From a virus, in the IMG/VR virus record IMGVR_UViG_3300021185_000505, positions 1-23,673 of that record: DNA of 23,673 nucleotides. The stretch is one strand, 5' to 3'. The translations under genes and the position numbers were made by a program. This document shows positions 8,601 to 16,634 of the stretch, in pieces. The notes under the pieces are model-generated. The model was not told the origin of the DNA and ran no database searches. It worked only from the letters and a program-made list of their open reading frames with translations. How positions within the stretch are numbered: the stretch's first letter is position 1; every line of letters starts with the position of its first letter.

Positions 8601-8900
8601 GCCCTCGAAACGGCACCAGGTTTTGACGCAAGCGGCCTTCAACAGCAAATTAACGCGCTTCAGCAGACGCCAGGATTCGATCCTACAGGACTCCAACAAC
8701 AAATAGCGGCTAATCAATCAGCCATAGGTCAAGTGCCTCAGTTTGACCCGTCAGGGCTGGCAGGCCAGATAGCAGCTCTACAAAACCAATTAGTAGGATT
8801 GCAGACATCATACAACCCGCAGGTAACAGGTGGTTTTGACCCTGCTGGCGGTCCAATTAACGTGGGCGCTGTACGCGGTCCAATCAAGATAAAAGGTTGA
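5700..8900 (+). CDS. Giant repeat protein, probable virion/ejection protein
   Basis: This encodes 1066 residues from ATG with AAGGA eight bases upstream. Residues 1-75 (MSGGKGG...YLPYYGPEVAAFSPLQTQAM) match the start of a common marine-phage virion protein family. Residues 75-233 are Pro/Asp-rich. Residues 234-1045 are 39 tandem units beginning FD(P/A/S)(S/T), mostly FDPSGLQ-QI--L, with Gln/Leu/Gly-rich helical bodies. They contain no Lys, Cys, Trp or His. Residues 1046-1066 are a GGFDPAGGPINVGA tail that recurs in the next gene. There is no signal peptide or membrane segment. Hydrophobic residues spaced 3/4 suggest a segmented coiled coil. Placed among ejection-type genes upstream of portal, it may form a conduit or ruler inside the virion; an extended external fibre is the alternative. 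Family unproven beyond the N-terminus. Confidence 0.85.
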   Translation: MSGGKGGSQTTQVEIPKFIEDAARQNLGRAQATARMGYLPYYGPEVAAFSPLQTQAMQSAGTAGQAFGLAGPGFDATASIPTPDLLYRGMQGYGSGELFEQQLKDLQTKSPAQFSQYTSLPTMVPNFDGYFMPVPGQDAGYMPGTDENVAFGTDTPLFDVPSLDFTDPMYDIQRDQFSMGGDPSDPTSIAGQMAAMQRSIDENRGFIDQGNIYNPQYDNKFQDLEAQISGFQQFDPSDLQNQLTALQGREQFDPSGMQQRLAGLEGQFSQFQPFDPSDLQNQLSELRGREAFDPTDLTARLAGLEGQVGGMTPFDPTNIQNQLAELRGRDPFDPSGIQQRLAGLEGQVGGIQQFDPSNLQQQIAELRGVERFNPSALQNQIAGIEGRLSGMTPFDPSGLAGQIEGLQNQFGGLQNQFGSMEGFDPSGLQSQIQGLQNQFGNIERFDPSALQNQISGIEGRLGSMTPFDPSGLAGQLEGLRDQFGGLQNQFTGIERFDPSSIQQQIAGIEGRLGGMTPFDPSDIQNQLSELRGQDQFDPTAIYEQLGDIRGRVESFSPFDPTGLQQQISDLRNVEGFDPSSLQNQIANLQGQIGGMTQFDPSNLQAQIQDLQGRSAFDPSGIQQRIAGLEGQFSQFQPFDPSDIQAQLRDLSGRDTFDPSALQSRLSGLEGQIGGMQQFDPSGLQQQISGLQNQFEGMTPFDASGLQNQIAANQQRLEGIRGFDPTSLQQQIQGLEQQVGGITPFDPSGLMGQIGGLQEQIGSLQTRPGFDPTGLQNQISALQQQPGFDPSGLQSQISSLQQQPGFDASGILGRLGALESTPGFDSSGLQNQISGLQQQFSGLQPFDPSGLQSQISSLQQTPGFDPSGLQSQINALQQTPGFDASGLQNQISGLQQQFAGFQPFDSSGLQSQISSLQQTPGFDPTGLQSQISALQQAPGFDASGILGRLGALETAPGFDASGFQSRISALETAPGFDASGLQQQINALQQTPGFDPTGLQQQIAANQSAIGQVPQFDPSGLAGQIAALQNQLVGLQTSYNPQVTGGFDPAGGPINVGAVRGPIKIKG
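6399..8834 (+). repeat. 39-unit tandem protein repeat (54/66-bp periods)
   Basis: By my count there are 18 units of 18 residues, 17 of 22, one of 25, two of 29, and a last one of 31 that runs into the tail, totalling 812 residues. Units 1-8 and 14-21 alternate strictly 18/22. Units 29-31 (8166-8339) and 32-34 (8340-8513) are a 22/18/18 triplet duplicated in tandem (174 bp). Units keep the protein motif but vary their codons: FDPS appears as many different synonymous strings. Confidence 0.9.
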
Positions 8901-8910
8901 GGTAAATAAC

Positions 8911-9885
8911 ATGGCAGGAGCAGGAACAGGATCGCCAATGCAAGGCGGTGGATTTGCAGGCGCTACCGGAGGGTTTAATCCTGCCGGAGGACCAATGAAT
9001 GTAGGCGCACCTGGCACTACTAAAGCACAGGCACCTATAGGCGCTCCCATACAGCCAGTTAAGCCCTTGCCCGGCCAAGTGCCACAGCCAGTCGCCCCTT
9101 CATCTATGGCACCTCCTGCCGCCCCACAGGGTGACATTTTCCAGCAAGCCTCTGCCGGTATCGGTCAAGCAATGGGTGGCGCACAACGAGAGCTAGGGTT
9201 TATGCCGTCGCAGGTTCGGGGCATGGGATACCGCGCTCCTGACATTGCAAGCCAAATACAAGCATTTCAAAACCCGTATGAACAGCAAGTTGTTCAAGGC
9301 GCGATGGGTGATATCGAGCGTCAACGCCAAATGCAGGCCAATCAATTGGCGGCGCAGTTCCAAGGTGCTCGTGCTTTTGGTGGCTCACGAGAAGCCATTC
9401 AGCAAGCAGAGCTAGGGCGTCAAGCACTAGAGCAGGGAGCAAGCACATCGGCGGCGTTAAGGCAGCAAGGCTTTGGTCAGGCTTTACAAGCTGCACAAGC
9501 TCAAGCCGGCATGGGTCAACGCGCTCAAGAGTTTGGTCTTGGCCAAAGTATGCAGGCACAGCTTGCTAACCAAGCGGCACGTCAGGCAGGATCACAACAG
9601 AGATTAGGCGCTGCGGCCCAACTAGGATCGCTTGCTAACTTAGGCTTCGGTATGGGCCAGACAGTACAACAGCAGATGGCCGAGCAGGGAGCATTACAGC
9701 AGCAACTGCAACAGCAGGTCATGAATGCGGCACGTCAGCAGTTTGAAGGCTTCCGTAACTATCCAGCACAAGCGCTTGGTTACTACGCTCAGGCATTGGG
9801 TGCAACACCAACGCCACAGTCTAGTACAACGTCGAAGCAGCCAGGGTTGTTTGATTACCTGACTCTTGGCGCGTCGATGTTCTAA
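8911..9885 (+). CDS. Probable internal virion protein, Gln/Ala-rich
   Basis: This encodes 324 residues from ATG following GAGG at 8898-8904. The first 100 residues are Gly/Pro-rich, include GGFNPAGGPMNVGA (residues 20-33), and look disordered. Residues about 100-300 are a long Gln/Ala helix with the recognisable block FQNPYEQQVVQGAMGDIERQ, then QLAAQFQGARAFGGSREAI. This block typifies marine-phage virion proteins, where it usually follows a GGKGG...YYGP head in the same chain. Here that head is on the preceding gene. Such proteins are annotated as internal or tail structural proteins. It lies 10 bases after the repeat gene and 12 before the next. Structural role likely; exact location in the particle uncertain. 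Confidence 0.75.
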   Translation: MAGAGTGSPMQGGGFAGATGGFNPAGGPMNVGAPGTTKAQAPIGAPIQPVKPLPGQVPQPVAPSSMAPPAAPQGDIFQQASAGIGQAMGGAQRELGFMPSQVRGMGYRAPDIASQIQAFQNPYEQQVVQGAMGDIERQRQMQANQLAAQFQGARAFGGSREAIQQAELGRQALEQGASTSAALRQQGFGQALQAAQAQAGMGQRAQEFGLGQSMQAQLANQAARQAGSQQRLGAAAQLGSLANLGFGMGQTVQQQMAEQGALQQQLQQQVMNAARQQFEGFRNYPAQALGYYAQALGATPTPQSSTTSKQPGLFDYLTLGASMF

Positions 9886-9897
9886 CGGGATAAAGAT

Positions 9898-10203
9898 ATG
9901 GTTGCAACAGACTCACAGGCTCCGCAACAAAAACAAGCTTTCAAAGGCTTGCTTGATTTGCTGATGAAAGACGAGGAAATGCGCAAGCGAATTAGTCAGG
10001 TAGGTGCGGCGTCTGCACAAATTGCCCAACCGTTTGCTGTTCAACAACCACAGGCTTTAGGGTTTAGCGGAGGCTTACTACAGCAACCGCAAGTTGCCCC
10101 TATGGCGCCAGGGGCGGGTATTATGGGCATTAATCCAAGTCAGGGTGACGGTGTCGATATAGAAAAAATTCAAAAATTTATGAAAATATTGGGCATGGGT
10201 TAA
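9898..10203 (+). CDS. Small unknown protein in the ejection-gene cluster
   Basis: This encodes 101 residues from ATG with a modest GGGA site. Residues 10-40 are helical and charged (KQAFKGLLDLLMKDEEMRKRISQVGAA), the middle is a flexible Gln/Pro/Gly stretch, and the end is a short amphipathic helix (DIEKIQKFMKILGMG). There are no cysteines and no signal peptide. I do not recognise it. Tight spacing on both sides (12 and 11 bases) places it in the same operon as the putative internal virion proteins, so it may be a minor virion component or chaperone for them. Confidence 0.7.
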   Translation: MVATDSQAPQQKQAFKGLLDLLMKDEEMRKRISQVGAASAQIAQPFAVQQPQALGFSGGLLQQPQVAPMAPGAGIMGINPSQGDGVDIEKIQKFMKILGMG

Positions 10204-10214
10204 AGGGTAAAATT

Positions 10215-11399
10215 ATGTCGGGGATGATGACTGGTCAACCTGTAACACCAAAAGCATCAGCGCGTGATGATGAAGAGCGCAGAATGATGCAAATGATGGA
10301 GCAGATACAACAACGTCGCGCACCAAACGCAAAGGTTGCTATGACGCCTCAAGCTCAACAGCAAATGCAAAACTTTGAGGCCGCTCGCGCACAAGCTATG
10401 CAGCCGGCAAGGTCTGTTAGTGGAGGCTCTACTACTGCCAAACCAGAGCAAGCTGGATTGTTAAGCCGGTTAGGGCGAGGTGCTTTGGATGCGCTGCAAG
10501 ACCCTGTTCAGAATGCGCGAATTGTAACTGCCCTTAACTCTATGCGCTTACAGCCTGATCAAGGCTTGTCTCGGGCCGTACAAGAACGCGCCGCAGGCGT
10601 GCAACAAAGACGTCAGTTGGCCGGACAAGCAAACAGAACGGTAGAGTATTTAAGAAGCCGAGGAAGACCTGATTTGGCTTCAGCTGTTGAAGCAAATCCG
10701 GCGTTAGCACCAGAAGCCTTAAAGGCTGTTATAGGGGTGGCTGGAGACACGTTTGCAACAAAAGGTTTTGCACCACAAGTAGATCCTGCAACTGGGCAAA
10801 TGTATGGCGTCCAATATGACCCTAATACTCAGACATATAAAAGAGTAGATGTCCCAGGAGCGGTTGGAGAAACACCAAGTGAAATTGCCACGAGAGAGCG
10901 TGCAGCAGAGTTAGAAACCGCTGATTTTACGCGCGCAATGAAAGCCGGCCAAGAAGCATTTGTTGCGGCTGAAAGAGCCACTGGAACAATAGACACCTTA
11001 AACAGAGCTTTATCTGCGATAGATAGAGGTGGAGAATCTGGATTTGTAAGGGCTTATCTCCCATCGTTTAACGAAGCAACTACTACTTTGCGACAAGCAG
11101 CAACTGAAATGGGTATCGATTTGATACAAAGCGCAACTTTTGGCGCATTGAGTGAGTCGGAGTTAAAGTTAGCGCTATCGAGTACAATTGATTTAAACCT
11201 ACCAGAGCCGGAACTCAGAAGGCTTTTGAACAACAAGATACGAGTTCAAAGAATTTTGCGTAATGAGTTAATGAAAAAAGCACGAGAGTTAAGCGCAGGT
11301 CGCGTTAAGTACAGCGATCACGTTGAATCTTATAAGATACCTGGCGGCACTGAGCCGATGAACGTGACGCAAGTCTCACCAAGAGATTTAGGCCGATGA
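10215..11399 (+). CDS. Probable internal virion / ejection protein
   Basis: This encodes 394 residues from ATG with AAAGGG upstream. Residues 1-85 are low-complexity, Met/Gln-rich and probably unfolded. Residues 85-215 include the helical segment LLSRLGRGALDALQDPVQNARIVTALNSM. Residues 215-380 are mostly helical and contain the block GIDLIQSATFGALSESELKLAL followed by PEPELRRLLNNKIRVQRIL. This 'FGALSESEL' block recurs near the C-terminus of phage internal or tail-associated proteins. There is no signal peptide. The gene ends in an ATGA overlap with the next large gene. An ejection role is inferred from composition and its position beside the portal. Confidence 0.7.
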   Translation: MSGMMTGQPVTPKASARDDEERRMMQMMEQIQQRRAPNAKVAMTPQAQQQMQNFEAARAQAMQPARSVSGGSTTAKPEQAGLLSRLGRGALDALQDPVQNARIVTALNSMRLQPDQGLSRAVQERAAGVQQRRQLAGQANRTVEYLRSRGRPDLASAVEANPALAPEALKAVIGVAGDTFATKGFAPQVDPATGQMYGVQYDPNTQTYKRVDVPGAVGETPSEIATRERAAELETADFTRAMKAGQEAFVAAERATGTIDTLNRALSAIDRGGESGFVRAYLPSFNEATTTLRQAATEMGIDLIQSATFGALSESELKLALSSTIDLNLPEPELRRLLNNKIRVQRILRNELMKKARELSAGRVKYSDHVESYKIPGGTEPMNVTQVSPRDLGR

Positions 11400-13342
11400 T
11401 TAGGCAGGGTCCGGACGGGAAACCGTATAATTTTCCTGATGACGCGACAGAGCAAGAAATACAAAATTACTTTGCACGCTCAATACCCGTTGCACCACCA
11501 GTTGAAAAACAAAAAGGTCGAGCATTTGCTCAAGGCGTTACTTTTGGGTTTGGGGAAGAGATTGAGGCCGCAGGTAGTGCGGCATTAAGCGCAGTAGGGC
11601 TGTCAGAAGATGATCGCGGGTATAAAGAAATACGTGATGAGCTTCGTGAAAAATTAGAATCTTATAGGGCGGAGTATCCTGGCGAGGCTATTACTGCCGA
11701 GTTGGCAGGGGCTATTATTCCAAGTCTTGTAACATTGGGAGCAGGAGCAGCGCTCAGTGCGGGAACTACAGGGGCGAGAATAGCTCCAACTTTAGCAAGA
11801 ACCACCAAGATTGGTGCTGTCGAAGGTGGATTGGCATCCGCTGGGTTTAGTGAGCGTGAAGGCTTGGAAAGGCTAAAAGACGTACCGGGTGGCGCGGTCA
11901 CTGGTGCGGCATTCAGTGCAGTAACAGCTCCTGCGGGAGATCTTCTTAAACGCTTTGCTTCTCGTACGCTGGGTGAGCGACCAGCAACAATAGTTCAAGC
12001 AGAGTTACAGCGATTAGCTGACGCTACAGGCAAAAATACAGATGAAATTGTAGCCGATCTAATGGAAGGCCGGCTAATGTCTGAGAATCGAACTTTGATG
12101 GCAACCCTTCGCGCATACAAAGCTCAGATGGGAGAGCCTGGAGCGGTGATTACGGAGCGCTTACCGCAGCGCGCTAAACAGACAAAAGAAGAAGCCATGT
12201 CTGGGTTGCAAGCGGGATTAACGCCTCGCATGGGTGATCGCAATGTTATGCGAGCAATGCAGGCCTCAGACGACGAGCTTTTAGACTTAGAGAGGCAAGG
12301 ATATAAAGCTGCATTTGAAACTGTGCCAGAAGTTACGCCAGAAATTTCACGTAATCTAGAAAGCATTCTCCAACGGTTTGGCCCAGCCAGAGTAGAGCTT
12401 CAACAAATTTATGCAGAAAGTGACCGACTTGTACCGCTATTCGCAGAAGATCAGTCTGGGCGCATAGTGCTAAGTAGAATGCCTACACTAGAAGACGCTG
12501 AAATTATCCGTAGAGCTTTACGGGATGAGGCAAGCGGGTTATATCAAGCTGGAAAAGGAACTCGCGCAGAAGGATTTGCTGAAACTGAAAAAGCATTAAA
12601 AGCACAACTCGATACGGCATACCCAGGGCTTGGTGAAATTAGAGCGCTTGCATCTACTCGCCGCATGGTTAGAGATCAATTTGAAGAAGGCCGTAAAGCG
12701 TTAGGAAAAGACGCTGACGAAATAGAAATACTGTTTAGTCGTCTTGTAGATTATTCGCCAGAAGCGGCAGAAGCCTATCGGGCTGGTGTTATGGCGGCAG
12801 TTAATAATCGAATGCGCAGGTCTCCATCGCTTATGGGGCGGCTTGCTGACCCAGATCGTCAAGAAGGCGCAGTGTTGCGCGCAGTATTCCCGGATGAAAG
12901 CATGGAAGAAGTGGCTCGCAAGCTTGATATTGCAGGTGGGGCAAAAGAAGCAGAGCAACAAGTTATATTTGGCAGTCAAACTGCTCCGCAACAAGCGGCT
13001 GCCTCTCAAATTGGCACGCGAACATCGGCAGAAGATATGCTTAGAATGACGCAATTAGACCCAATTGCAATTGCTCAACAAGGGGCAAGATTGATCGCTC
13101 AAGCAACTCCTCAATTAAATGAAAAACAACGCTTACAAGTAGTAAATGTGTTGATGTCAGAAGATCCGGTTCTTGTCCGAAAAGCACTTACTGATCGCGA
13201 TGCCCTTGGTAAACTTTATGATCGAACAGCGCAAATATTAAATGCCGCCGGTTACGCTGGTCGCGGTGCAGCAGTGCAGCAGATCGCTCCTGTAACAGGA
13301 AGTGCGGCAGGCGGGTTGTTTAACTTTGGAGAACAGCAATGA
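11396..13342 (+). CDS. Large internal virion / DNA-ejection protein
   Basis: This encodes 648 residues from ATG overlapping the upstream stop. The N-terminus IRQGPDGKPYNFPDDATEQEIQNYF is a short beta/helix motif often seen at the front of large phage ejection proteins. Residues about 40-60 (GRAFAQGVTFGFGEEIEAAG) and 95-185 (including AELAGAIIPSLVTLGAGAAL) are Gly/Ala-rich, could insert in a membrane, and would fit a protein that crosses the host envelope. The rest is a long helical body. No lytic transglycosylase motif is evident, unlike T7 gp16. It overlaps the portal start by four bases, so the two are translationally coupled. Ejection role is inferred; virion association is likely. Confidence 0.7.
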   Translation: MIRQGPDGKPYNFPDDATEQEIQNYFARSIPVAPPVEKQKGRAFAQGVTFGFGEEIEAAGSAALSAVGLSEDDRGYKEIRDELREKLESYRAEYPGEAITAELAGAIIPSLVTLGAGAALSAGTTGARIAPTLARTTKIGAVEGGLASAGFSEREGLERLKDVPGGAVTGAAFSAVTAPAGDLLKRFASRTLGERPATIVQAELQRLADATGKNTDEIVADLMEGRLMSENRTLMATLRAYKAQMGEPGAVITERLPQRAKQTKEEAMSGLQAGLTPRMGDRNVMRAMQASDDELLDLERQGYKAAFETVPEVTPEISRNLESILQRFGPARVELQQIYAESDRLVPLFAEDQSGRIVLSRMPTLEDAEIIRRALRDEASGLYQAGKGTRAEGFAETEKALKAQLDTAYPGLGEIRALASTRRMVRDQFEEGRKALGKDADEIEILFSRLVDYSPEAAEAYRAGVMAAVNNRMRRSPSLMGRLADPDRQEGAVLRAVFPDESMEEVARKLDIAGGAKEAEQQVIFGSQTAPQQAAASQIGTRTSAEDMLRMTQLDPIAIAQQGARLIAQATPQLNEKQRLQVVNVLMSEDPVLVRKALTDRDALGKLYDRTAQILNAAGYAGRGAAVQQIAPVTGSAAGGLFNFGEQQ

Positions 13343-15435
13343 GTTTAAAACCAATGACAGAGCAGGACATTGAGGGCATTGCACGCGAGGCAATACAAGA
13401 CGCCGTTGATTTCTGTGAATCTGAGATTGCTGAAGACCGAATAAAGGCACAGCGTTACTTTGATGGTGAAACCGATATCGGTGAAGAAGATGGCCGGTCT
13501 AAGGTCGTTTCTACAAAGGTACGGGATACCGTACGGGCTATTAAGCCGTCTTTGATGCGCGTATTTCTGTCTACTGACAAGCCGGTAGAGTTTGTGCCAC
13601 GTAACCAAGAAGACGTACAGATGGCTGAACAGGCCACTAAGTATATGCACTATCAGTTCAATGAGCTAAACGGCTATAGGGTGCTTAACGATGCAATACA
13701 CGATGCGCTCATTAAAAAGGTCGGTGTCGTCAAGGTTTACTGGGATACTTACCAAGAGCAAGAAATATACGATTTCCAAGATCTTAACGACATGGAGTTT
13801 TCTGTGCTCGTTAATGAAGACGACGTTGAGGTATTGGAGCACACAACTCAAATGGTCATGGAAATGGACCAAATGGGTATGGAGATGGAAGCTCCGCGCC
13901 ATGACCTCAAGATCGCTCGCACGGTCGAGAAAGGCAAGATGTGCGTTGAAAGCGTACCTCCAGAAGAATTTTTCATTGATCGTAACTCGCGCTCTATCGA
14001 TGACTATTACGTTGTTGCTCATCGTACAGAGATGCGTGTGGGCGATCTGGTGGCTATGGGTTACGATTACGAAGAAGTCTACGATTTAGGCGGCCTACAA
14101 CACTCTGATACGTTCTCTGAGGTTGAGGAATACCAGCGTAGGGGGTACGAAGAAGATTATTCTGACGAGGACGTACAAGACCCCTCAATGCGTTTAGTAG
14201 CCGTCACAGAGGCATACATGAAGATTGACGTAAACGGCACTGGGGTAGCGCAGTTACACAAGGTCACATTAGGCGGCAATCAGTATAAGTTATTGGACTA
14301 TGAGCCATGCGGTCAAATTCCGTTTGCTGTATTTGAGGTAGACCCTGAGCCACACACATTCTATGGCCGGTCGGTAGCGGACCTTATCTTGAATGACCAA
14401 GACGCGGCTACAGCCATGCTTCGCGGTGTACTGGATAACGTCGCACTGACTAACAACCCTCGCGTAGAGATTGTAGACGGCGCAGTAAACGTCGATGACC
14501 TATTAAACAATGAGATTGGCGGAATCATCCGCGTTAAGCAGTCAGGCGCTATTCAGCCACAGGCTGTCCCGTTCGTCGCAGGTCAGACCCTTTCTGCCTT
14601 ACAATATTTTGATCAACAGGTAGAAGATAAGACTGGGGTTACAAAAGCGTCTACTGGCTTGTCACCTGATGCACTGCAAAGCACAACGGCTACTGCTGTC
14701 GCGGCGACTATGCAGGCTCAGGCGGCGCAGATTGAAGTGATGGCTCGGAACCTTGCTGAAGGCGGTATGCGTCAGATGTTTAGGCTGATGTTGAAGGTCA
14801 TGGTAGAAAACGTCGATGAAGAGCAGATGATGCGGTTACAGGGCCAAAGCTACATTCCTGTCGATCCTCGCTCATGGAATACCGGCATGGACGTATCCAT
14901 TAACGTAGGTCTTGGAACGGGCAGAGAAGACCAGAAGGTCGCTGTCCTTAACCAGGCGTTACAGATGCAGATTCAAATTTTCCAGTCGTATGGCCCTGGC
15001 AATGGCATGGTTTCACTGTCAAACATAAGAAACACTTTGTCGGACATATTGGCTATCAATGGCGTCCGCAACTCTGAGCGCTACTTTATGCCTCTCAATC
15101 CGGCTATGGAACAGCAGATGATGATGCAACAGCAGCAACAGGGTCAGCAGCAACAAGGAGATCCTAATGCGGCTTACTTGCAGGCAGAGCAAATGAAGGC
15201 CCAAGCTAAGATGCAGTCAGACCAAATGAAGGTTATGGCTAAGTCTCAATTAGATCAGCAGAAGATGATGCTGGATGCACAGCAGGCTATGGCCAATGAT
15301 GACTTAAAACGCGATGAGCTAGATCAAAATCTATTGATTAGCGCGGCAGAAATTATTGGAAAGTACGGCACAGCCGTAGATGTAGAACGAATTAAACAGC
15401 TACAAAACGCACCTAGAAACCCTATGGGTATGTGA
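13339..15435 (+). CDS. Portal protein, P22-like family
   Basis: This encodes 698 residues, near the 725 of P22 gp1. The start (EQDIEGIAREAIQDAVDFCESEIAEDRIKAQRYFDGE) and the block SKVVSTKVRDTVRAIKPSLMRVF are characteristic of this portal group. DGR-KVVST and later YGRSVADLILNDQDAATAMLRG also fit. The C-terminus has a Met/Gln-rich segment (about residues 590-660, including a Q/M run) that would form the barrel helix pointing into the head. Twelve copies form the ring through which DNA is pumped and later ejected, at one capsid vertex. It starts ATG in an ATGA overlap with the ejection gene and is followed by a linker gene and the scaffold. A terminase is expected but lies outside the window. 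Confidence 0.9.
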   Translation: MSLKPMTEQDIEGIAREAIQDAVDFCESEIAEDRIKAQRYFDGETDIGEEDGRSKVVSTKVRDTVRAIKPSLMRVFLSTDKPVEFVPRNQEDVQMAEQATKYMHYQFNELNGYRVLNDAIHDALIKKVGVVKVYWDTYQEQEIYDFQDLNDMEFSVLVNEDDVEVLEHTTQMVMEMDQMGMEMEAPRHDLKIARTVEKGKMCVESVPPEEFFIDRNSRSIDDYYVVAHRTEMRVGDLVAMGYDYEEVYDLGGLQHSDTFSEVEEYQRRGYEEDYSDEDVQDPSMRLVAVTEAYMKIDVNGTGVAQLHKVTLGGNQYKLLDYEPCGQIPFAVFEVDPEPHTFYGRSVADLILNDQDAATAMLRGVLDNVALTNNPRVEIVDGAVNVDDLLNNEIGGIIRVKQSGAIQPQAVPFVAGQTLSALQYFDQQVEDKTGVTKASTGLSPDALQSTTATAVAATMQAQAAQIEVMARNLAEGGMRQMFRLMLKVMVENVDEEQMMRLQGQSYIPVDPRSWNTGMDVSINVGLGTGREDQKVAVLNQALQMQIQIFQSYGPGNGMVSLSNIRNTLSDILAINGVRNSERYFMPLNPAMEQQMMMQQQQQGQQQQGDPNAAYLQAEQMKAQAKMQSDQMKVMAKSQLDQQKMMLDAQQAMANDDLKRDELDQNLLISAAEIIGKYGTAVDVERIKQLQNAPRNPMGM

Positions 15436-15436
15436 T

Positions 15437-15697
15437 TTGAACATCAAAGATCGGGCGGCGCACGTAAAGCGTCTTCAGGGTGATGAATCGTTCAATATGC
15501 TGTTAGATGAAATTAGAGAAGACACAGCCAATGTCTTCCTAAACCCGCACTCTTCTTCGGAAGACCGGGAAGACGCCCATCAAATTGTAAGGGCATTAGC
15601 GAAGATTGAAGATCGCATGGCAGTCATCCTCACGGATGAAGCTATCTTCGATAAACAACAAAGGAGATCAGTACCGTGGAAACGACTGATGAAGTAA
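15437..15697 (+). CDS. Small conserved-type protein between portal and scaffold
   Basis: This encodes 86 residues starting TTG one base after the portal stop, with no strong ribosome site, which suggests re-initiation. The protein is helical and charged (RAAHVKRLQGDESFNMLLDE, then SSSEDREDAHQIVRALAKIEDRM), with two helices that probably pair. Similar short proteins, pattern L-R-E--AH-IVRAL-KIE, lie between portal and scaffold in many podophages; their function is unknown to me. The last 22 bases overlap the scaffold gene in another frame. A role in head assembly is inferred from the neighbours. Confidence 0.75.
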   Translation: MNIKDRAAHVKRLQGDESFNMLLDEIREDTANVFLNPHSSSEDREDAHQIVRALAKIEDRMAVILTDEAIFDKQQRRSVPWKRLMK

Positions 15698-16623
15698 CAT
15701 TCGATGGCAGCATCGAATCAGCAGTAGACCTTCTCGTTCAAAACGAGGAGCCAGAGCAGGAAGAAGCGCCCGAGGTAGCAGAAGTCGAGGAACCTGAAGA
15801 GGACTTAGACGAGGAGACTGAGGAGCAACCCGATCCTGACGTTGATGAAGAAGAACCGGAAGTAGCAGAGGAAGAGCAGCCTCAAATTTTCACCGTCAAG
15901 GTAGACGGAACGGAAGTCGAGGTCACGCTAGATGAGCTACAGCGCGGTTATAGTGGTCAACAATACATTCAGAAGGGTATGCAGGAAGTCGCTGACCTGC
16001 GAAAGAAAGCTGAAACCGCTAATGCGACGCTGGCGAATGCTGGTGAGGCCGTACTGTCTTTGTATCAACAGATGCAAAACCCCGGCTTTGCAAAAGCACC
16101 AGTGGCACCGGACGAGGCTTTGATTGAGTCTGACCCTATTGGGTACACGCAAGACAAAGCTCGTTACGATAAAGAAATGCAGAAATATCAGACCGATATG
16201 ATGCAAATGAAACAGACGTTTGCTTACCAGAAACAAGCTCAACAGCAAGCACAACAAGCCTATCTAGAACGAGAGATGGAAACGCTACGTCAGGTTGATC
16301 CTGATTTTGCCGACCCAGAAAAGGCGACCACAGTCCGAGACACTATGCTGCGCATGGGGTCAGAGGTATATGGTTATTCAGCCGAAGAAATCTCATCTGT
16401 CATGGACCACCGAGCAATCCGAGTATTGCGAGACGCCATGCGGTATCAAGAGATTAAAGATGGAAAGGAAAGGGCTGTACAAAAAGCCAAGCCAAAGCCA
16501 TCAAAGGTCGTTAAAGCTGGATCAAAGAAGACGTCTTCTAATCGCAATCAAGGCAGGCAAGCTCGATCTAAACTTAAACGCTCAGGAAGCATCAATGATG
16601 CTATGAGCTTAATTCTTGAATAG
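15676..16623 (+). CDS. Scaffolding protein
   Basis: This encodes 315 residues from GTG, chosen because AAGGAG (15661-15666) lies nine bases upstream. Residues about 15-75 are extremely acidic (long Glu/Asp runs). Next comes the block FTVKVDGTEVEVTLDELQRG then QQYIQKGMQEVADLRKKAE, typical of podophage scaffolds. The middle is a Gln-rich helix, and residues about 270-305 are a basic segment (KPKPSKVVKAGSKKTSSNRN) that would contact the coat protein, as in P22 scaffold. It directs coat assembly inside the procapsid and then exits. It is flanked by portal and major capsid genes, as expected. No protease domain is seen. Confidence 0.85.
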   Translation: METTDEVTFDGSIESAVDLLVQNEEPEQEEAPEVAEVEEPEEDLDEETEEQPDPDVDEEEPEVAEEEQPQIFTVKVDGTEVEVTLDELQRGYSGQQYIQKGMQEVADLRKKAETANATLANAGEAVLSLYQQMQNPGFAKAPVAPDEALIESDPIGYTQDKARYDKEMQKYQTDMMQMKQTFAYQKQAQQQAQQAYLEREMETLRQVDPDFADPEKATTVRDTMLRMGSEVYGYSAEEISSVMDHRAIRVLRDAMRYQEIKDGKERAVQKAKPKPSKVVKAGSKKTSSNRNQGRQARSKLKRSGSINDAMSLILE

Positions 16624-16634
16624 AGGTATTTATC

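Noticed and set aside
6399-8834. CRISPR-like array
   Set aside because: The repeats are in-frame coding, vary in sequence and have no spacer structure.
5700-8900. Tape measure protein of a long-tailed phage
   Set aside because: No tail tube, tail assembly chaperone or distal tail genes are present, and the repeat unit and neighbouring genes fit podovirus ejection proteins better. Not fully excluded.
8808-9137. 109-residue antisense frame over the end of the repeat gene
   Set aside because: It is a Gly/Pro-rich complement of a Gly/Pro-rich coding sequence, with no start signals.
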